From assembly GCA_002733765.1 (NCBI GenBank), contig NVWU01000022.1, forward strand, positions 1-64,000: a stretch of DNA of 64,000 bases, given 5' to 3'. Position 1 is the first letter of the stretch. Each line of letters begins with the position of its first letter. The notes beneath the pieces are model-generated. The model did not search any database. It was not told where the DNA came from and was given only the letters and a program-made list of their open reading frames with translations. Shown piece by piece: positions 19,075-28,928 of the stretch. The translations under genes were made by a program, and so were the position numbers. Source of the stretch: Colwellia sp. Lineage in GTDB: Bacteria > Pseudomonadota > Gammaproteobacteria > Enterobacterales > Alteromonadaceae.

Positions 19075-19557
19075 ATGCCATCAATGGATATAGTGTCAGA
19101 AATAAATTTAGAAGAAGTACTTAATGCCGTAGATAATGCGAATCGTGAATTATCTACTCGCTTTGATTTTCGAGGTGTTGAAGCAAGTTTCGAATGGAAA
19201 AAACCTAATGTAACGTTGAAAGCTGAAGGTGATTTTCAATTAAAGCAACTTAGTGACATGCTACGTAGTCAATTAACTAAGCGTCAAGTTGATGCTAAGG
19301 CGATGACGTTAGGGGCAGCTTCTGCTAGTGGTAAAAATTGGAGTCAACAGGTTACTTTTAAAGAAGGTATTGAGCAAGATGTAGCGAAAAAAGTAGTTAA
19401 GCTGATTAAAACTGAAAAGTTAAAAGTACAAGCGGCTATTCAAGGTGAACAGGTGCGGGTTACAGGTAAAAAACGTGATGATTTACAAGCGGTTATGAGT
19501 TTAGTGCGAAATGCTGAATTAGAGCAGTCTTTTCAGTTCACAAATTTCAAAGATTAA
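19075..19557 (+). CDS. yajQ: YajQ family cyclic di-GMP-binding protein
   Basis: YajQ proteins are small two-domain proteins that bind cyclic di-GMP (shown for the Xanthomonas and Pseudomonas members) and other nucleotides. The 160-residue product matches along its full length: [55 protein letters not shown], and an FQFTNFKD end. I use ATG 19075 because the family begins MPS and AAGAGA is correctly spaced for it; an ATG two codons upstream is too close to that site. It is a single-gene unit ending in a hairpin region shared with slyD. Confidence 0.93.
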   Translation: MPSMDIVSEINLEEVLNAVDNANRELSTRFDFRGVEASFEWKKPNVTLKAEGDFQLKQLSDMLRSQLTKRQVDAKAMTLGAASASGKNWSQQVTFKEGIEQDVAKKVVKLIKTEKLKVQAAIQGEQVRVTGKKRDDLQAVMSLVRNAELEQSFQFTNFKD

Positions 19558-19570
19558 TATTGATATAATG

Positions 19571-19622
19571 GCGAGTTGCGAAGGGCAACTACAGGAAGTA
19601 GGTAACTGCTCAACTCGCTGTT
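19571..19622 (+). terminator. Hairpin after yajQ with competing inner fold
   Basis: GCGAGTTG (19571-19578) pairs with CAACTCGC (19611-19618), followed by TGTTTTG, as in a terminator. The left arm can instead pair locally: AGTTGC (19574-19579) with GCAACT (19585-19590) around a short loop. It lies between convergent yajQ and slyD. Confidence 0.5.
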
Positions 19623-19637
19623 TTGTTAATCGTTAAC

Positions 19638-20180
19638 TTATTTGTGTGAGTTTACATCACCACAGTCTTCATTTTCAGATTTTTCATGCTGATGAACGCC
19701 ACCACAAGATTCGCCTTCTGCGTGAATATGACCATGAGCAAGCTCTTCTGTTGTTGCTTCACGTACTTCTAAAATCTCAACATCAAAACTTAGATCAAGA
19801 CCCGAAAGAGGGTGGTTACCGTCAACGGTAACTTCTTTATCATTAACATCAATAACAATGACGGTTTGCTCACCCTCATCGGTTGAGGCGCGTAATTGTG
19901 TGCCGACGGCTAATTCTTCAACGCCTTGTAATAATTCTTTGGGTACGGTTTGCACATATTCGTCATGGCGTTCACCGTAGGCTTCTTTACACGCAACAGC
20001 GACTTCAAACTTATCGCCTGCTTGATGATCAATCAAGGCACCTTCTAAACCAGGAATTAAATAGCCAGTGCCTTGGATAATAGTCATAGGTTTATGATCA
20101 TAGGAGCTGTCGATTAATGTGCCTTCACTGTCTGATACGGCGTAGTGCATTATGACTACAGAGTTATTGCTAATTTTCAT
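19638..20180 (-). CDS. slyD: FKBP-type peptidyl-prolyl isomerase SlyD
   Basis: SlyD is a cytoplasmic prolyl isomerase and chaperone that also binds nickel and helps hydrogenase maturation. The 180 residues show the FKBP fold (VIMHYAVSDSEGTLIDSS, GTGYLIPGLEGALI), the inserted chaperone flap (roughly 70-125, with ACKEAYGERHDEY), and a return to FKBP at HPLSGLDLSFDVEI. The last 40 residues are rich in His, Cys and Glu (HGHIHAEGESCGGVHQHE), consistent with metal binding though shorter than the E. coli tail. Confidence 0.94.
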   Translation of the reverse strand: MKISNNSVVIMHYAVSDSEGTLIDSSYDHKPMTIIQGTGYLIPGLEGALIDHQAGDKFEVAVACKEAYGERHDEYVQTVPKELLQGVEELAVGTQLRASTDEGEQTVIVIDVNDKEVTVDGNHPLSGLDLSFDVEILEVREATTEELAHGHIHAEGESCGGVHQHEKSENEDCGDVNSHK

Positions 20181-20209
20181 TGATATTCCTAACTATATTT
20201 TAATGGTTT

Positions 20210-21187
20210 TTATTCTGTAACTAAAGAATAAGGCAATGCTTGAATTATTATTTTCGATTCAGGCTGTGATTTTATTCTTAATGCAGTGCTATCATCTAGC
20301 TCGCTACTTAGTACGGCTTGAAGATAACAATGTCCATTATCTGCTTGGTAAGTGGCTAAAATGTCTCCAGCTTTACGCCAGTTTTCACCTAATTGCTTTT
20401 CTATTACATCATCACTTTCTAATGGCTGAGTTAACTGTGTTTTTAATGAATACAATGCTCGTTTGTTTTTTCCTAAATATTGCATTCTTGCTACAGTTTC
20501 TTGACCTAAGTAGCAGCCTTTAGTAAAGCTAATACCATTAATTGCTTGTAAATTAATCATTTGTGGTATGTATTCACCACTAGATACATCTGATAATTGC
20601 GGGAAACCTTCATTGATTTCTAGCAAGCTCCATAGAGTTGAATGGTAAATAGGTTGATTTAACGTGCTTATTATATTTTCTAGCATTGGACTTTCATCAA
20701 TTAATAAGTAGCGCGCTTGTTTACCAGCAATATAAACTAAAGTTGTGGTATTTGATTGCACAACAGGCGTTAAGCTATCAGGGGCTTGGTTGAAGTGCTT
20801 TTGTAAAATATTTGTTGCTTGTTCACCGACTAAAGCAAAAAAACTTAATTCATCTTTTGCTGTTATATCTACTTTAGCAAAAACACCAAACTTTTTAAGT
20901 TCGCTAATCGAGCCACCAAGACTTGCTTTCGGTTGAATTAATAAGTGGGCTGAATTGCGGTTAATTAATCGAAATACGCTAAATACTTTACCTTTAGCGT
21001 TACAGTGAGCACCGATGAGTAAATTGTCATCATTGCTGCTGTTTACATCACAAGTAACTTGACCTTGTAAGTAGTTAGTTTGTTCTTCTCCTTTTAAAGA
21101 GATCGCACTGTAGTTATCTAGTGAGACGAGGAAAGTGCTGGGTAATTCCTCAAGGGAGGGGGTGTTGGTTTCAGTTGTCATTGACAT
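20210..21187 (-). CDS. ygfZ: tRNA-modifying protein YgfZ (folate-binding)
   Basis: YgfZ is a folate-dependent protein related to GcvT that supports assembly or repair of certain iron-sulfur enzymes such as MiaB. The 325 residues show the invariant motif KGCYLGQE, with the essential Cys at 225 if translation begins at 21187. A second ATG two codons later is equally possible; no clear ribosome binding site decides. It is divergent from sdhE-ygfX, the common gammaproteobacterial neighbourhood. Confidence 0.93.
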   Translation of the reverse strand: MSMTTETNTPSLEELPSTFLVSLDNYSAISLKGEEQTNYLQGQVTCDVNSSNDDNLLIGAHCNAKGKVFSVFRLINRNSAHLLIQPKASLGGSISELKKFGVFAKVDITAKDELSFFALVGEQATNILQKHFNQAPDSLTPVVQSNTTTLVYIAGKQARYLLIDESPMLENIISTLNQPIYHSTLWSLLEINEGFPQLSDVSSGEYIPQMINLQAINGISFTKGCYLGQETVARMQYLGKNKRALYSLKTQLTQPLESDDVIEKQLGENWRKAGDILATYQADNGHCYLQAVLSSELDDSTALRIKSQPESKIIIQALPYSLVTE

Positions 21188-21348
21188 AAGATAAAGCTAT
21201 ACAGTGGTTGGTAATAGATAAATGTGGTCGAATAGTGAAAATTTCAAGCGCTCATTAAAATTATCAGGTAAATAGTAGTAAATTAGTTGGCGAGTAAACT
21301 AGTGTTATTGCTACAATAGAACTAACTTTAGTGAATGAGGATAAAAAA

Positions 21349-21615
21349 ATGTCAGTAGCGGTAAACTTCCCACAGGTAAACAAGGCTAGACTTAAATGGG
21401 CATGTCGCCGTGGAATGTTAGAGCTTGATGTGCTTTTTATTCCTTTTGTGGATGAAGCTTATGATGATTTAACTGCAGAACAGCAAAGAGTTTTTGAGCG
21501 GTTATTAACAGAGCAAGATCCTGACTTATTTGCTTGGTTTATGGGACATAACATTTGTGAAGATCAGGAACTCAACTCTATGGTGCAATTTATACTCAAC
21601 CGCGTCAAAGTCTAA
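21349..21615 (+). CDS. sdhE: FAD assembly factor SdhE
   Basis: SdhE helps attach FAD covalently to the SdhA subunit of succinate dehydrogenase (and FrdA). The 88-residue helical protein contains the essential surface motif RRGMLELD near the start and [11 protein letters not shown] later. I chose ATG 21349 because GAGGA lies 8 bases upstream; an in-frame GTG at 21331 would add six residues. ygfX overlaps or abuts its end. The sdhE-ygfX pair was also named cptBA as a proposed toxin-antitoxin pair; the flavinylation role is the better supported one for SdhE. Confidence 0.93.
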   Translation: MSVAVNFPQVNKARLKWACRRGMLELDVLFIPFVDEAYDDLTAEQQRVFERLLTEQDPDLFAWFMGHNICEDQELNSMVQFILNRVKV

Positions 21616-22096
21616 TATTTGTATTAAGCAGTCTCGTTATCGCCATTTATTATTATTAAGTGGTGTTGTTTTTTTTAACTTACTACTGATTAGTTATCTA
21701 ACGTATGCCTATCATTTTGTGTTAGTTATAGTGGTGTTAACCCTTACTCTACTGAGTGTTTTGATTGCTAAACAAGGTAAGGAGCAACTAGTCACACTGC
21801 AGATGATACTTGATGAGCACGGTATTTGTTCATTTAAGCATATGCTTGGAAATACGGTGAATAGTACTGTCGATAGCAAAGAGCAGTTTCAATTATTAGC
21901 AAGTAGCCGGTATAGTTTTTTCGGCTGCTGGTTGCATATAGTACCTTTATCTAGTTTGTCTTCATCTTATCTTTTGCCTAATGTAATAAGTAAAAGGCGG
22001 AAAAAAGCGTGGTTATTTATTTATCGCGACAGTTTAAGCGCAGAAGATTTTTCTCGACTGTCGCAGGTTATTAGAAACGTACCAAAACTTGCTTAA
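21530..22096 (+). CDS. ygfX: YgfX-like small membrane protein (start uncertain)
   Basis: Family similarity begins near 21611: a short polar start (KQSRYRH), two adjacent membrane segments ([20 protein letters not shown] and [17 protein letters not shown]), then a soluble part ending [18 protein letters not shown], all YgfX-like. YgfX is encoded next to SdhE and has been called the toxin CptA, acting on cytoskeletal proteins in E. coli. There is no ATG in frame near the expected start. The candidates are TTG 21530 and GTG 21557, both inside sdhE, or a rare ATT at 21617. The coordinates give the longest form; the real protein is probably 160-180 residues. It ends 4 bases inside convergent nadB. 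Confidence 0.75.
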   Translation: MLGLWDITFVKIRNSTLWCNLYSTASKSNICIKQSRYRHLLLLSGVVFFNLLLISYLTYAYHFVLVIVVLTLTLLSVLIAKQGKEQLVTLQMILDEHGICSFKHMLGNTVNSTVDSKEQFQLLASSRYSFFGCWLHIVPLSSLSSSYLLPNVISKRRKKAWLFIYRDSLSAEDFSRLSQVIRNVPKLA

Positions 22097-23691
22097 TTGT
22101 TCGGATCTAAAATAGTTGGTTTGGTTTCTGCCAGTTGTTCAGGATAATCCAAGGTGTAGTGTAAACCTCGACTTTCTTTTCTATTCATTGCACAGCGAAT
22201 AATTAGTTCAGCAACTTGTACCAAGTTTCTTAACTCAAGTAGATTATTACTTACTCTGAAATTTTGATAATAATCTTGAATTTCTTGCTGTAAAAGTTCA
22301 ACCCTATGTAAAGCTCGCTCAAGTCTTTTAGTGGTTCTCACAATGCCAACGTAATCCCACATAAACAGACGTAATTCATGCCAATTATGTTGAATAACAA
22401 CTTCTTCGTCAGAATTTGTCACTCTACTTTCATCCCAACGAGGTAAGTTTATAAAACGATTGTTTGGTTTTAAGGTTTCACTAATGTCTAATGCGGCAGC
22501 GCGTGCAAAGACCAAGCATTCAAGTAATGAATTACTCGCTAAACGATTGGCACCATGTAATCCGGTATATGACATTTCCCCAATGGCATAAAGTTGATGT
22601 ACATCGGTTTTTCCCTGCTGATCTATCATAACTCCGCCGCAAGTATAATGAGCTGCAGGTACAACAGGTATTGGTTGTTTGGTCATATCAATGCCAAAAT
22701 CTTTAGTGCGCTGGTAGATAGTAGGGAAGTGCTGTTTGATAAAATCACTGGGTTTATGGCTAATATCCAGATACATACAATCAACACCTAAGCGCTTCAT
22801 TTCAAAATCGATGGCGCGAGCAACAATGTCACGCGGTGCTAATTCAGCACGATGATCAAAGGCGGGCATAAAACGGCTTCCATCAGGGCGTCTTAGCTTT
22901 GCCCCTTCGCCTCGCAACGCTTCAGTTAAAAGAAAAGTCCCTGCATCGGGGTGAAAGAGGCAAGTTGGGTGAAACTGATTAAATTCCATATTGGCAACGC
23001 GACAACCTGCGCGCCATGCCATCGCTATGCCATCGCCACTAGAAACATCAGGATTGGAGGTGTATTGATAAACTTTACTGGCTCCTCCTGTTGCTAAAAT
23101 AGTTTTTTGTGCATAAATACTTTCAACTTTTTCGCTATTTCGATTCCAAATATAAGCGCCAATACATTGTTTGTTTTTCCCCTTTTCTTCGTGTGATTCG
23201 CAGATGAGATCAATAGCATTGTATCGTTCAAATACTCTGATGCGAGAGTGCTGTCTAACACGGTCAGCTAATGTGGTTTGTATTACTTTGCCTGTGGCAT
23301 CTGCAGAGTGAAGAATGCGGCGATGGCTATGACCACCTTCACGTGTGAGGTGATATCTTTCGCCTTGTTCACTTTTTTCTTTATCAAAGGTAACCCCTTG
23401 CTCAATTAACCAATCAAGACAAGCTCTGGCATTTTCGGCGGTATATTGCACCATTTTTTCATCACATAAACCCGCACCGGCAACCATAGTGTCGGCTACA
23501 TGAGAGGCAATACTATCATTTTCATCGAAAACAGCCGCTATTCCTCCCTGTGCATAAAAAGTCGAGCCTTCGTTAAGTGGTCCTTTACTTAAAATAACAA
23601 CGTCAGCATTTTTTGCTAAATGTAAGGCGAGTGTTAACCCTGCCGCGCCGCTGCCAATAATTAACACATCACAATTGTTTTGTTGATTCAT
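22093..23691 (-). CDS. nadB: L-aspartate oxidase
   Basis: NadB oxidises L-aspartate to iminoaspartate with FAD, the first step of NAD synthesis from aspartate. The 532 residues match the family, with the N-terminal FAD loop [30 protein letters not shown], the substrate-site [10 protein letters not shown] and [15 protein letters not shown], and AAHYTCGGV. The gene is divergent from rpoE across a 223-base gap, the same arrangement as in E. coli, and its 3' end overlaps ygfX by 4 bases on the opposite strand. Confidence 0.96.
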   Translation of the reverse strand: MNQQNNCDVLIIGSGAAGLTLALHLAKNADVVILSKGPLNEGSTFYAQGGIAAVFDENDSIASHVADTMVAGAGLCDEKMVQYTAENARACLDWLIEQGVTFDKEKSEQGERYHLTREGGHSHRRILHSADATGKVIQTTLADRVRQHSRIRVFERYNAIDLICESHEEKGKNKQCIGAYIWNRNSEKVESIYAQKTILATGGASKVYQYTSNPDVSSGDGIAMAWRAGCRVANMEFNQFHPTCLFHPDAGTFLLTEALRGEGAKLRRPDGSRFMPAFDHRAELAPRDIVARAIDFEMKRLGVDCMYLDISHKPSDFIKQHFPTIYQRTKDFGIDMTKQPIPVVPAAHYTCGGVMIDQQGKTDVHQLYAIGEMSYTGLHGANRLASNSLLECLVFARAAALDISETLKPNNRFINLPRWDESRVTNSDEEVVIQHNWHELRLFMWDYVGIVRTTKRLERALHRVELLQQEIQDYYQNFRVSNNLLELRNLVQVAELIIRCAMNRKESRGLHYTLDYPEQLAETKPTILDPNN

Positions 23692-23801
23692 ATATAAAGG
23701 ATTATCAGGTATTATAATGTGATATTACCGTTTATTGGCACTTGGGAACAGGGTTAACAAGCTCAAATTAGTCTTAATTTTAAAAAAAGTAAAATAAAAA
23801 A

Positions 23802-23828
23802 GAACTTTTTCTAAAATCAGTAGTCTTA
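23802..23828 (+). promoter_or_regulatory. Candidate sigma-E promoter of rpoE
   Basis: GAACTT (23802-23807) and TCTTA (23824-23828) are separated by 16 bases, close to the known sigma-E pattern (GGAACTT, 16 bases, TCTGA-like). The site is 87 bases before the rpoE ATG and would give the self-activation known for rpoE operons elsewhere. It is a pattern match only. Confidence 0.5.
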
Positions 23829-23914
23829 ATTGATGCGTTTGTTATGAGCCGAATGTGCAAAGTGAATTTTTACCCTGAAAATAGATTGGGGTATCGTTAG
23901 GAGAAAGGGCTCAA

Positions 23915-24496
23915 ATGAGCGAACAGAACGTCGACCAAGTATTGGTTGAACGGGTGCAGCAAGGTGATAAAAATGCCTTCAACCTATTAGTAACAAAATA
24001 TCAACATAAAGTGGCTAATTTAGTGTCGCGTTATACAAGTAATCAAAGTGACGTGCCTGATATAGTGCAGGAAGCTTTTATTAAAGCTTATCGAGCATTA
24101 CCTAATTTTAGAGGAGAAAGTGCATTTTATACTTGGTTGTACCGTATTGCGGTAAATAGTGCTAAAAATCATAATGTAGCGCTAGGACGTAAACCACCTA
24201 GTACTGATGTTGAGATTGAAGATGCAGAATTTTATGATGGTGGAGGTGCATTAAGAGAAAATGCGTCACCTGAAAAAGTATTACTCACGGAAGAAATTAA
24301 AAAAGTTATTTTTGATGCCATAAAGCAATTACCTGATGATTTACGTATTGCGATTAACTTTCGAGAAATTGAGGGTTTAAGCTATGAAGAAATAGCTTCT
24401 ATCATGGAGTGCCCTGTTGGCACAGTGCGTTCGCGTATTTTTAGAGCACGTGATGCTATTGATAAAAAAATAACTCCTTTGTTAGAAGCAAATTAG
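23915..24496 (+). CDS. rpoE: RNA polymerase sigma factor RpoE (sigma-E, extracytoplasmic stress)
   Basis: Sigma-E directs transcription of envelope-stress genes when misfolded outer-membrane proteins build up. The 193 residues contain region 2 (AFNLLVTKYQHKVANLVSRY, DVPDIVQEAFIKAYRALPNF, YTWLYRIAVNSAKNH) and region 4 (DDLRIAINFREIEGLSYEEI, GTVRSRIFRARDAID), both typical of group 4 factors and close to E. coli RpoE. AGGAG precedes the ATG. It leads the operon with rseA, rseB and rseC, whose first two products keep it inactive at the membrane without stress. Confidence 0.97.
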   Translation: MSEQNVDQVLVERVQQGDKNAFNLLVTKYQHKVANLVSRYTSNQSDVPDIVQEAFIKAYRALPNFRGESAFYTWLYRIAVNSAKNHNVALGRKPPSTDVEIEDAEFYDGGGALRENASPEKVLLTEEIKKVIFDAIKQLPDDLRIAINFREIEGLSYEEIASIMECPVGTVRSRIFRARDAIDKKITPLLEAN

Positions 24497-24526
24497 TTTG
24501 AGAAATTAATTATTTAAGGTAAAAGT

Positions 24527-25177
24527 ATGAGTGAAAGTAAGTTTGAGACAATCTCATCATTAGTTGATAATTATCGAGTTACTGATCATGAGTCAGAACA
24601 AGCTATTGATGATATGCTCAAGGATGAACACTTATCAACAACATGGCGACATTATCAGTTAATTGGTGATGTTATTCGTGATGAGATATCACCCGGATTA
24701 CAATTAGATTTATCAACAAAAATTGCTGATGCACTGCAAGGTGAACCTACTATTCTTGCTCCTAATCGTGTTGTTGATAAAGTATCACCTAACACCTTTA
24801 AAGCAAAAATCATTCAGTTAGTTAAACCCTTTGGTCAATTAGCAATAGCTGCTTCAGCGGCGGGATTGATGATTGTTGGGGTACAACAAAATACAGCCGA
24901 TAACAATGAAATTATTACGCCAAATCAAATTGTACAGACTAAACCTTTAGCTGGTTTTGCCAATCCGGTTAGTTTCAATTACCAACAGCCAGTGAAAACT
25001 CAAAAACAAGCCGTGCATGACCAAAGAATTGAACAGCAACGTCGTTTTCAAGCGTTACTATCTGATCATCAACAGCAAGTTAAGCTCAGTGCAGCAAAAA
25101 TAAATGAAAACTCAAATACTAAATTAGAATCTGATAATTCATTAGGTAATCAATCAGATAAGAAAATAATTAATTAA
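24527..25177 (+). CDS. rseA: Anti-sigma-E factor RseA
   Basis: RseA is the single-pass membrane protein whose cytoplasmic domain binds sigma-E and whose periplasmic part binds RseB; stress triggers cleavage by DegS and RseP. The 216 residues show the N-terminal anti-sigma domain (ETISSLVDNYR, then WRHYQLIGDVIRDE), one membrane segment around 103-120 (LAIAASAAGLMIVGVQ) and a Gln-rich periplasmic tail. It starts 30 bases after rpoE. A long stem-loop separates it from rseB. Confidence 0.93.
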   Translation: MSESKFETISSLVDNYRVTDHESEQAIDDMLKDEHLSTTWRHYQLIGDVIRDEISPGLQLDLSTKIADALQGEPTILAPNRVVDKVSPNTFKAKIIQLVKPFGQLAIAASAAGLMIVGVQQNTADNNEIITPNQIVQTKPLAGFANPVSFNYQQPVKTQKQAVHDQRIEQQRRFQALLSDHQQQVKLSAAKINENSNTKLESDNSLGNQSDKKIIN

Positions 25178-25201
25178 CTCATTGATACAATCATTGACGG
25201 C

Positions 25202-25244
25202 GTCATAAAAAAGTGAATAATAAGTTTATTTACTTTTTTATGAC
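25202..25244 (+). promoter_or_regulatory. 19-bp stem-loop between rseA and rseB
   Basis: Arms 25202-25220 and 25226-25244 pair over 19 bases with one G-T wobble around the loop TAAGT. The right arm contains a run of six T. It lies in the 88-base gap between rseA and rseB and ends 21 bases before the rseB ATG. It could be a partial terminator lowering rseB-rseC relative to rpoE-rseA, or an mRNA processing or stability element. Confidence 0.6.
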
Positions 25245-25265
25245 ACCCATAATTCTTGAGAAAAC

Positions 25266-26297
25266 ATGAAGTTCTTACTTTTTAAATCACCTCTTATACA
25301 TTGTTTTTTAATTTTTTCTTTTAGTGTTTTTACTAGTTTTTCAGCCTTGTCAGCTACTGCTGAAAGCGATAACGATAGTAATATAGCTAAGCTTTCCTTC
25401 GAACGACTTTCGAGCGCTCTACGTGAACTAAACTTTAGTACTTCATTTGTCGTGGTTAAAAATAACCAAGCAGAACCCTATCATTGGTTGCATGGTATTG
25501 CGAAAAGCACGACAAGTAATAATCAAGTTGAGCTTGAAATATTAGCCTTACTCAATGGACCTCGTCGTGATATTTTACGTATTGATAATACCGTGAGTTA
25601 TATTGAACCTGAATATGCCCCTTATTCGATAACGTCTTCTCATATCAGTGGACCCATTCCTGCTGTGTTTGGTCAAGACATTAGTGTACTCGAAAATAAT
25701 TATCACTTTGTCTCTGTTGGGAGAAGCCGCGTATTAGGCAGAATTGCTCAGTTGATTCGTATTGTACCCAAAGGCACTCATCGTTTCGGTTATTGGGTAT
25801 GGTTAGATCAACAAAGTGGTCTACTATTAAAGTTAGCAATTATTACGCGTAAAGGGCAATTACTTGAGCAAACACAATTTACTCATTTAGAAATTACTGA
25901 TGATTTGTCTGAGCACTTGAAACAATTACAACTAACTGATTTACCTAAAGTCATTGATATTACGGCTAAACAAGAAGAAACCGAATTGGCTTGGCAAGTT
26001 AGTTGGTTGCCGGATGGTTTCAAACAAATCAAATCTAATAGACACCGAATTAACACGAGTAAACAAGCGGTAGAGTTTATGTTATTCAATGACGGCTTAG
26101 TTGATGTATCTGTTTATGTTAATCCTAGTAAGGATAAGCAAAGAGTTATAGAGTTTGCTTATGACGGTGCAACCTTGGTATTAAACCAAATAATTAACAA
26201 TGTAGAAGTGAGTGTTGTCGGTAAAATTCCAGCGGCAACGGCTAAAAAAATTGCTAATTCGGTTCGTTTTATTCGTGATGTGGAACACCTTAACTAG
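25266..26297 (+). CDS. rseB: Sigma-E regulatory protein RseB
   Basis: RseB is a periplasmic protein that binds RseA and shields it from DegS/RseP cleavage; in E. coli it responds to lipopolysaccharide. The 343 residues begin with a Sec signal (LIHCFLIFSFSVFTSFSALSA, cleavage after about 30) followed by a LolA-like lipid-sensing domain (SFERLSSALRELNFSTSFVV, AKSTTSNNQVELEILALLNG) and a smaller C-terminal domain starting near WQVSWLPDGFK. Its place after rseA is standard, but an unusual long hairpin lies between them. Confidence 0.94.
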   Translation: MKFLLFKSPLIHCFLIFSFSVFTSFSALSATAESDNDSNIAKLSFERLSSALRELNFSTSFVVVKNNQAEPYHWLHGIAKSTTSNNQVELEILALLNGPRRDILRIDNTVSYIEPEYAPYSITSSHISGPIPAVFGQDISVLENNYHFVSVGRSRVLGRIAQLIRIVPKGTHRFGYWVWLDQQSGLLLKLAIITRKGQLLEQTQFTHLEITDDLSEHLKQLQLTDLPKVIDITAKQEETELAWQVSWLPDGFKQIKSNRHRINTSKQAVEFMLFNDGLVDVSVYVNPSKDKQRVIEFAYDGATLVLNQIINNVEVSVVGKIPAATAKKIANSVRFIRDVEHLN

Positions 26298-26345
26298 GTC
26301 AGTTGTTAAAATGTGGGTTATTACAATGTTTATTATTGAAATATA

Positions 26346-26837
26346 ATGGAAGAGTTAGCTGAAGTTATTGCTATTGAAAATGGAATCATTAGTGTGGTTA
26401 GTCAAATAAAGTCTAGCTGCAATAGTTGTTCTCAAGTTTCAACATGTGCAAGTGGCCAAATAGCTAAAGCTATTCCTCATAAGAAATTATCATTTACTTT
26501 GTCAGCATCGGCGTTATTAAATAGGCAACTCGTTCAGGTTGGGGATTGTGTCGTACTAACGTTACCTGAAATTGACGTATTGCAAAGCGCTTGGCAAGTT
26601 TACATACTTCCGATTATTGGGCTTTTATCTTTTTCAGCGCTCGGCCAGTGGTTAAAAATACAAGGTATGTTAAGTCATGAATTATTGGCACTCGGTGTTG
26701 GTCTTGTCGGTGGCTATTTAGGCTATCGTTTAGCAAAGTACTTACAAAGTAATCCAGAGCATCAGGAAAAGTTGCAGCCTAAAATATTACGTGTAATACC
26801 TAAGCCACTTGTTGTTGATGTTAAACAGATTGACTAA
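26346..26837 (+). CDS. rseC: Sigma-E positive regulator RseC/MucC family protein
   Basis: RseC is a small inner-membrane protein in sigma-E operons, with proposed links to SoxR reduction and thiamine synthesis in enterobacteria. The 163 residues have an N-terminal Cys-rich motif (SSCNSCSQVSTCASG), two membrane segments (VYILPIIGLLSFSALGQWL and LLALGVGLVGGYLGYRLA) and a short cytoplasmic tail. It is the last gene of the operon and is followed 89 bases later by lepA. Confidence 0.92.
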   Translation: MEELAEVIAIENGIISVVSQIKSSCNSCSQVSTCASGQIAKAIPHKKLSFTLSASALLNRQLVQVGDCVVLTLPEIDVLQSAWQVYILPIIGLLSFSALGQWLKIQGMLSHELLALGVGLVGGYLGYRLAKYLQSNPEHQEKLQPKILRVIPKPLVVDVKQID

Positions 26838-26926
26838 AATTCTGAACAAAAGATAGCCCCAGCGCGCTAAATTCGTTAAAATCACGCCACTCTTGAATTT
26901 ATAGCTTTTTACCTGAACTTCCCTTT

Positions 26927-28717
26927 ATGAAAAATATTCGAAATTTCTCCATTATTGCCCACATTGATCATGGTAAATCAACACTCTCTGATCGCCTAAT
27001 CCAGCATTGCGGAGGCTTGCAGGAACGTGAAATGGAAGCGCAAGTTCTTGATTCAATGGATATTGAACGGGAACGCGGTATTACCATCAAAGCACAAAGT
27101 GTTACTTTGGACTATAAAGCAAAAGATGGTGAAATATATCAGCTTAACTTTATCGATACCCCAGGTCATGTTGACTTTTCCTATGAGGTTTCTCGTTCTC
27201 TTGCCTCTTGTGAAGGAGCTTTATTGGTTGTTGATGCAGGACAGGGGGTTGAAGCTCAAACGGTTGCTAATTGTTATACCGCAATTGAAATGGATTTAGA
27301 AGTGATCCCAATCCTTAATAAAATTGATTTACCGCAAGCGGATCCTGATCGAGTTTGTGAAGAAATAGAGCATATTATTGGCATTGATGCCACAGATGCA
27401 GTGACTTGCTCGGCAAAAACTGGGCTTGGTATCGAAGATGTTTTGGAAACCATTGTAGCAAATATCCCTGCGCCTGAAGGAAGTTACGATGCGCCACTAC
27501 AAGCACTTATTGTTGATTCATGGTTTGACAATTATCAAGGTGTTGTTTCATTAGTTCGTATCATGAATGGTGAAGTGAAAAAAGGCGATAAAATGTTGGT
27601 GATGTCTACAGGGCAAGTTCATCAAATAGATAAAGTGGGTATTTTTACTCCCAAACAAACAGACACAGGTATTTTACGTGCTGGTGAAGTTGGTTACATT
27701 ATAGCGGGAATTAAAGAGATTCACGGTGCACCAGTTGGCGATACGATAACAATAAGTAAGAAAGAAACAGATAAAGCATTGGCTGGTTTTCAAAAAGCGC
27801 AACCACAAGTGTATGCGGGTATTTTTCCTATTAGTTCAGATGATTATGAAAATTTTCGTGATGCGTTAAATAAATTAAGTTTAAATGATGCTTCTTTATT
27901 TTTTGAACCAGAAAACTCTTCTGCTTTAGGTTTTGGTTTCCGCATAGGTTTCCTTGGCATGTTGCATATGGAAATCATACAAGAGCGTTTAGCGCGTGAA
28001 TATGATTTAGATTTAATCACCACAGCGCCAACAGTAAATTATGAAATAGCCTGTACTAATGGTGATTTATTATCAATCGATAACCCTGCTGATTTACCTG
28101 CGGTTAATAACATTGATGAAATTCGTGAGCCTATTGTACAAGCCAATATCTTGGTGCCACAAGAATATTTAGGTAACGTAATTACCTTATGTATTGAAAA
28201 GCGTGGCGTGCAAAAAGACCTGATTTATCATGGTAACCAAGTTGCGGTTACGTATGAGCTACCGATGGCTGAAGTGGTTATGGATTTTTTTGATAAACTA
28301 AAATCTACAAGCCGCGGCTATGCTTCACTGGATTATCATTTTATCCGTTTTGAGCCAGCTGACATGGTACGTGTTGATGTCATGATTAACGGTGATCGAG
28401 TCGACGCGTTAGCGATGATTACTCATAGAGCAAATTCTGCACCTCGTGGTCGATTGTTAGTTGATAAACTTAAAGAACTGATCCATCGCCAAATGTTTGA
28501 TATTGCTATTCAAGCCGCTATTGGCAATAACGTTATCGCTCGAACTACAGTGAAACAACTGCGTAAAAACGTTACTGCGAAATGTTACGGTGGTGATATT
28601 AGCCGGAAGAAAAAATTACTACAGAAGCAAAAAGATGGTAAAAAGCGTATGAAGCAAGTAGGTAATGTTGAAGTACCTCAAGAAGCGTTTTTAGCTGTAC
28701 TTAAGCTAGATAATTAA
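26927..28717 (+). CDS. lepA: Elongation factor 4 (LepA)
   Basis: LepA/EF4 is a ribosome-associated GTPase that acts during initiation or when ribosomes stall. The 596 residues show all G motifs: AHIDHGKST (G1), [10 protein letters not shown] (G2), DTPGHVDF (G3), NKIDLP (G4) and SAKTG (G5). EF-G-like domains follow, and then the LepA-specific C-terminal domain ([20 protein letters not shown]) ends the protein. The order lepA-lepB-rnc-era is conserved across gammaproteobacteria. Confidence 0.97.
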   Translation: MKNIRNFSIIAHIDHGKSTLSDRLIQHCGGLQEREMEAQVLDSMDIERERGITIKAQSVTLDYKAKDGEIYQLNFIDTPGHVDFSYEVSRSLASCEGALLVVDAGQGVEAQTVANCYTAIEMDLEVIPILNKIDLPQADPDRVCEEIEHIIGIDATDAVTCSAKTGLGIEDVLETIVANIPAPEGSYDAPLQALIVDSWFDNYQGVVSLVRIMNGEVKKGDKMLVMSTGQVHQIDKVGIFTPKQTDTGILRAGEVGYIIAGIKEIHGAPVGDTITISKKETDKALAGFQKAQPQVYAGIFPISSDDYENFRDALNKLSLNDASLFFEPENSSALGFGFRIGFLGMLHMEIIQERLAREYDLDLITTAPTVNYEIACTNGDLLSIDNPADLPAVNNIDEIREPIVQANILVPQEYLGNVITLCIEKRGVQKDLIYHGNQVAVTYELPMAEVVMDFFDKLKSTSRGYASLDYHFIRFEPADMVRVDVMINGDRVDALAMITHRANSAPRGRLLVDKLKELIHRQMFDIAIQAAIGNNVIARTTVKQLRKNVTAKCYGGDISRKKKLLQKQKDGKKRMKQVGNVEVPQEAFLAVLKLDN

Positions 28718-28772
28718 AAGTACTATTCATAGTCGTCATCTTCATTATGTATTTACCTATACGGATGTATTT

Positions 28773-28804
28773 ATTTAGCTTTGCTCTAAATAGCAAAGCT
28801 AAAT
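28773..28804 (+). terminator. 13-bp hairpin between lepA and lepB
   Basis: Arms 28773-28785 and 28792-28804 (ATTTAGCTTTGCT) are perfectly complementary around a 6-base loop. No clean T-run follows, so termination may be partial. The 211-base lepA-lepB gap contains it and lepB may have its own promoter after it. Confidence 0.5.
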
Positions 28805-28928
28805 TGAATATTAATGCATAATATTCGTACAAGAACTTACAGAATGACGTCTCCTTCATGGTTAATTGAATAGATGCTATCAACATAACCATTTTACTTA
28901 TTTTTAGAATGTTACTTAAAGGAACCCT

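Noticed and set aside
28701-28892. Minus-strand 63-codon frame between lepA and lepB
   Set aside because: It runs through the intergenic hairpin, has unlikely composition and lacks a ribosome site.
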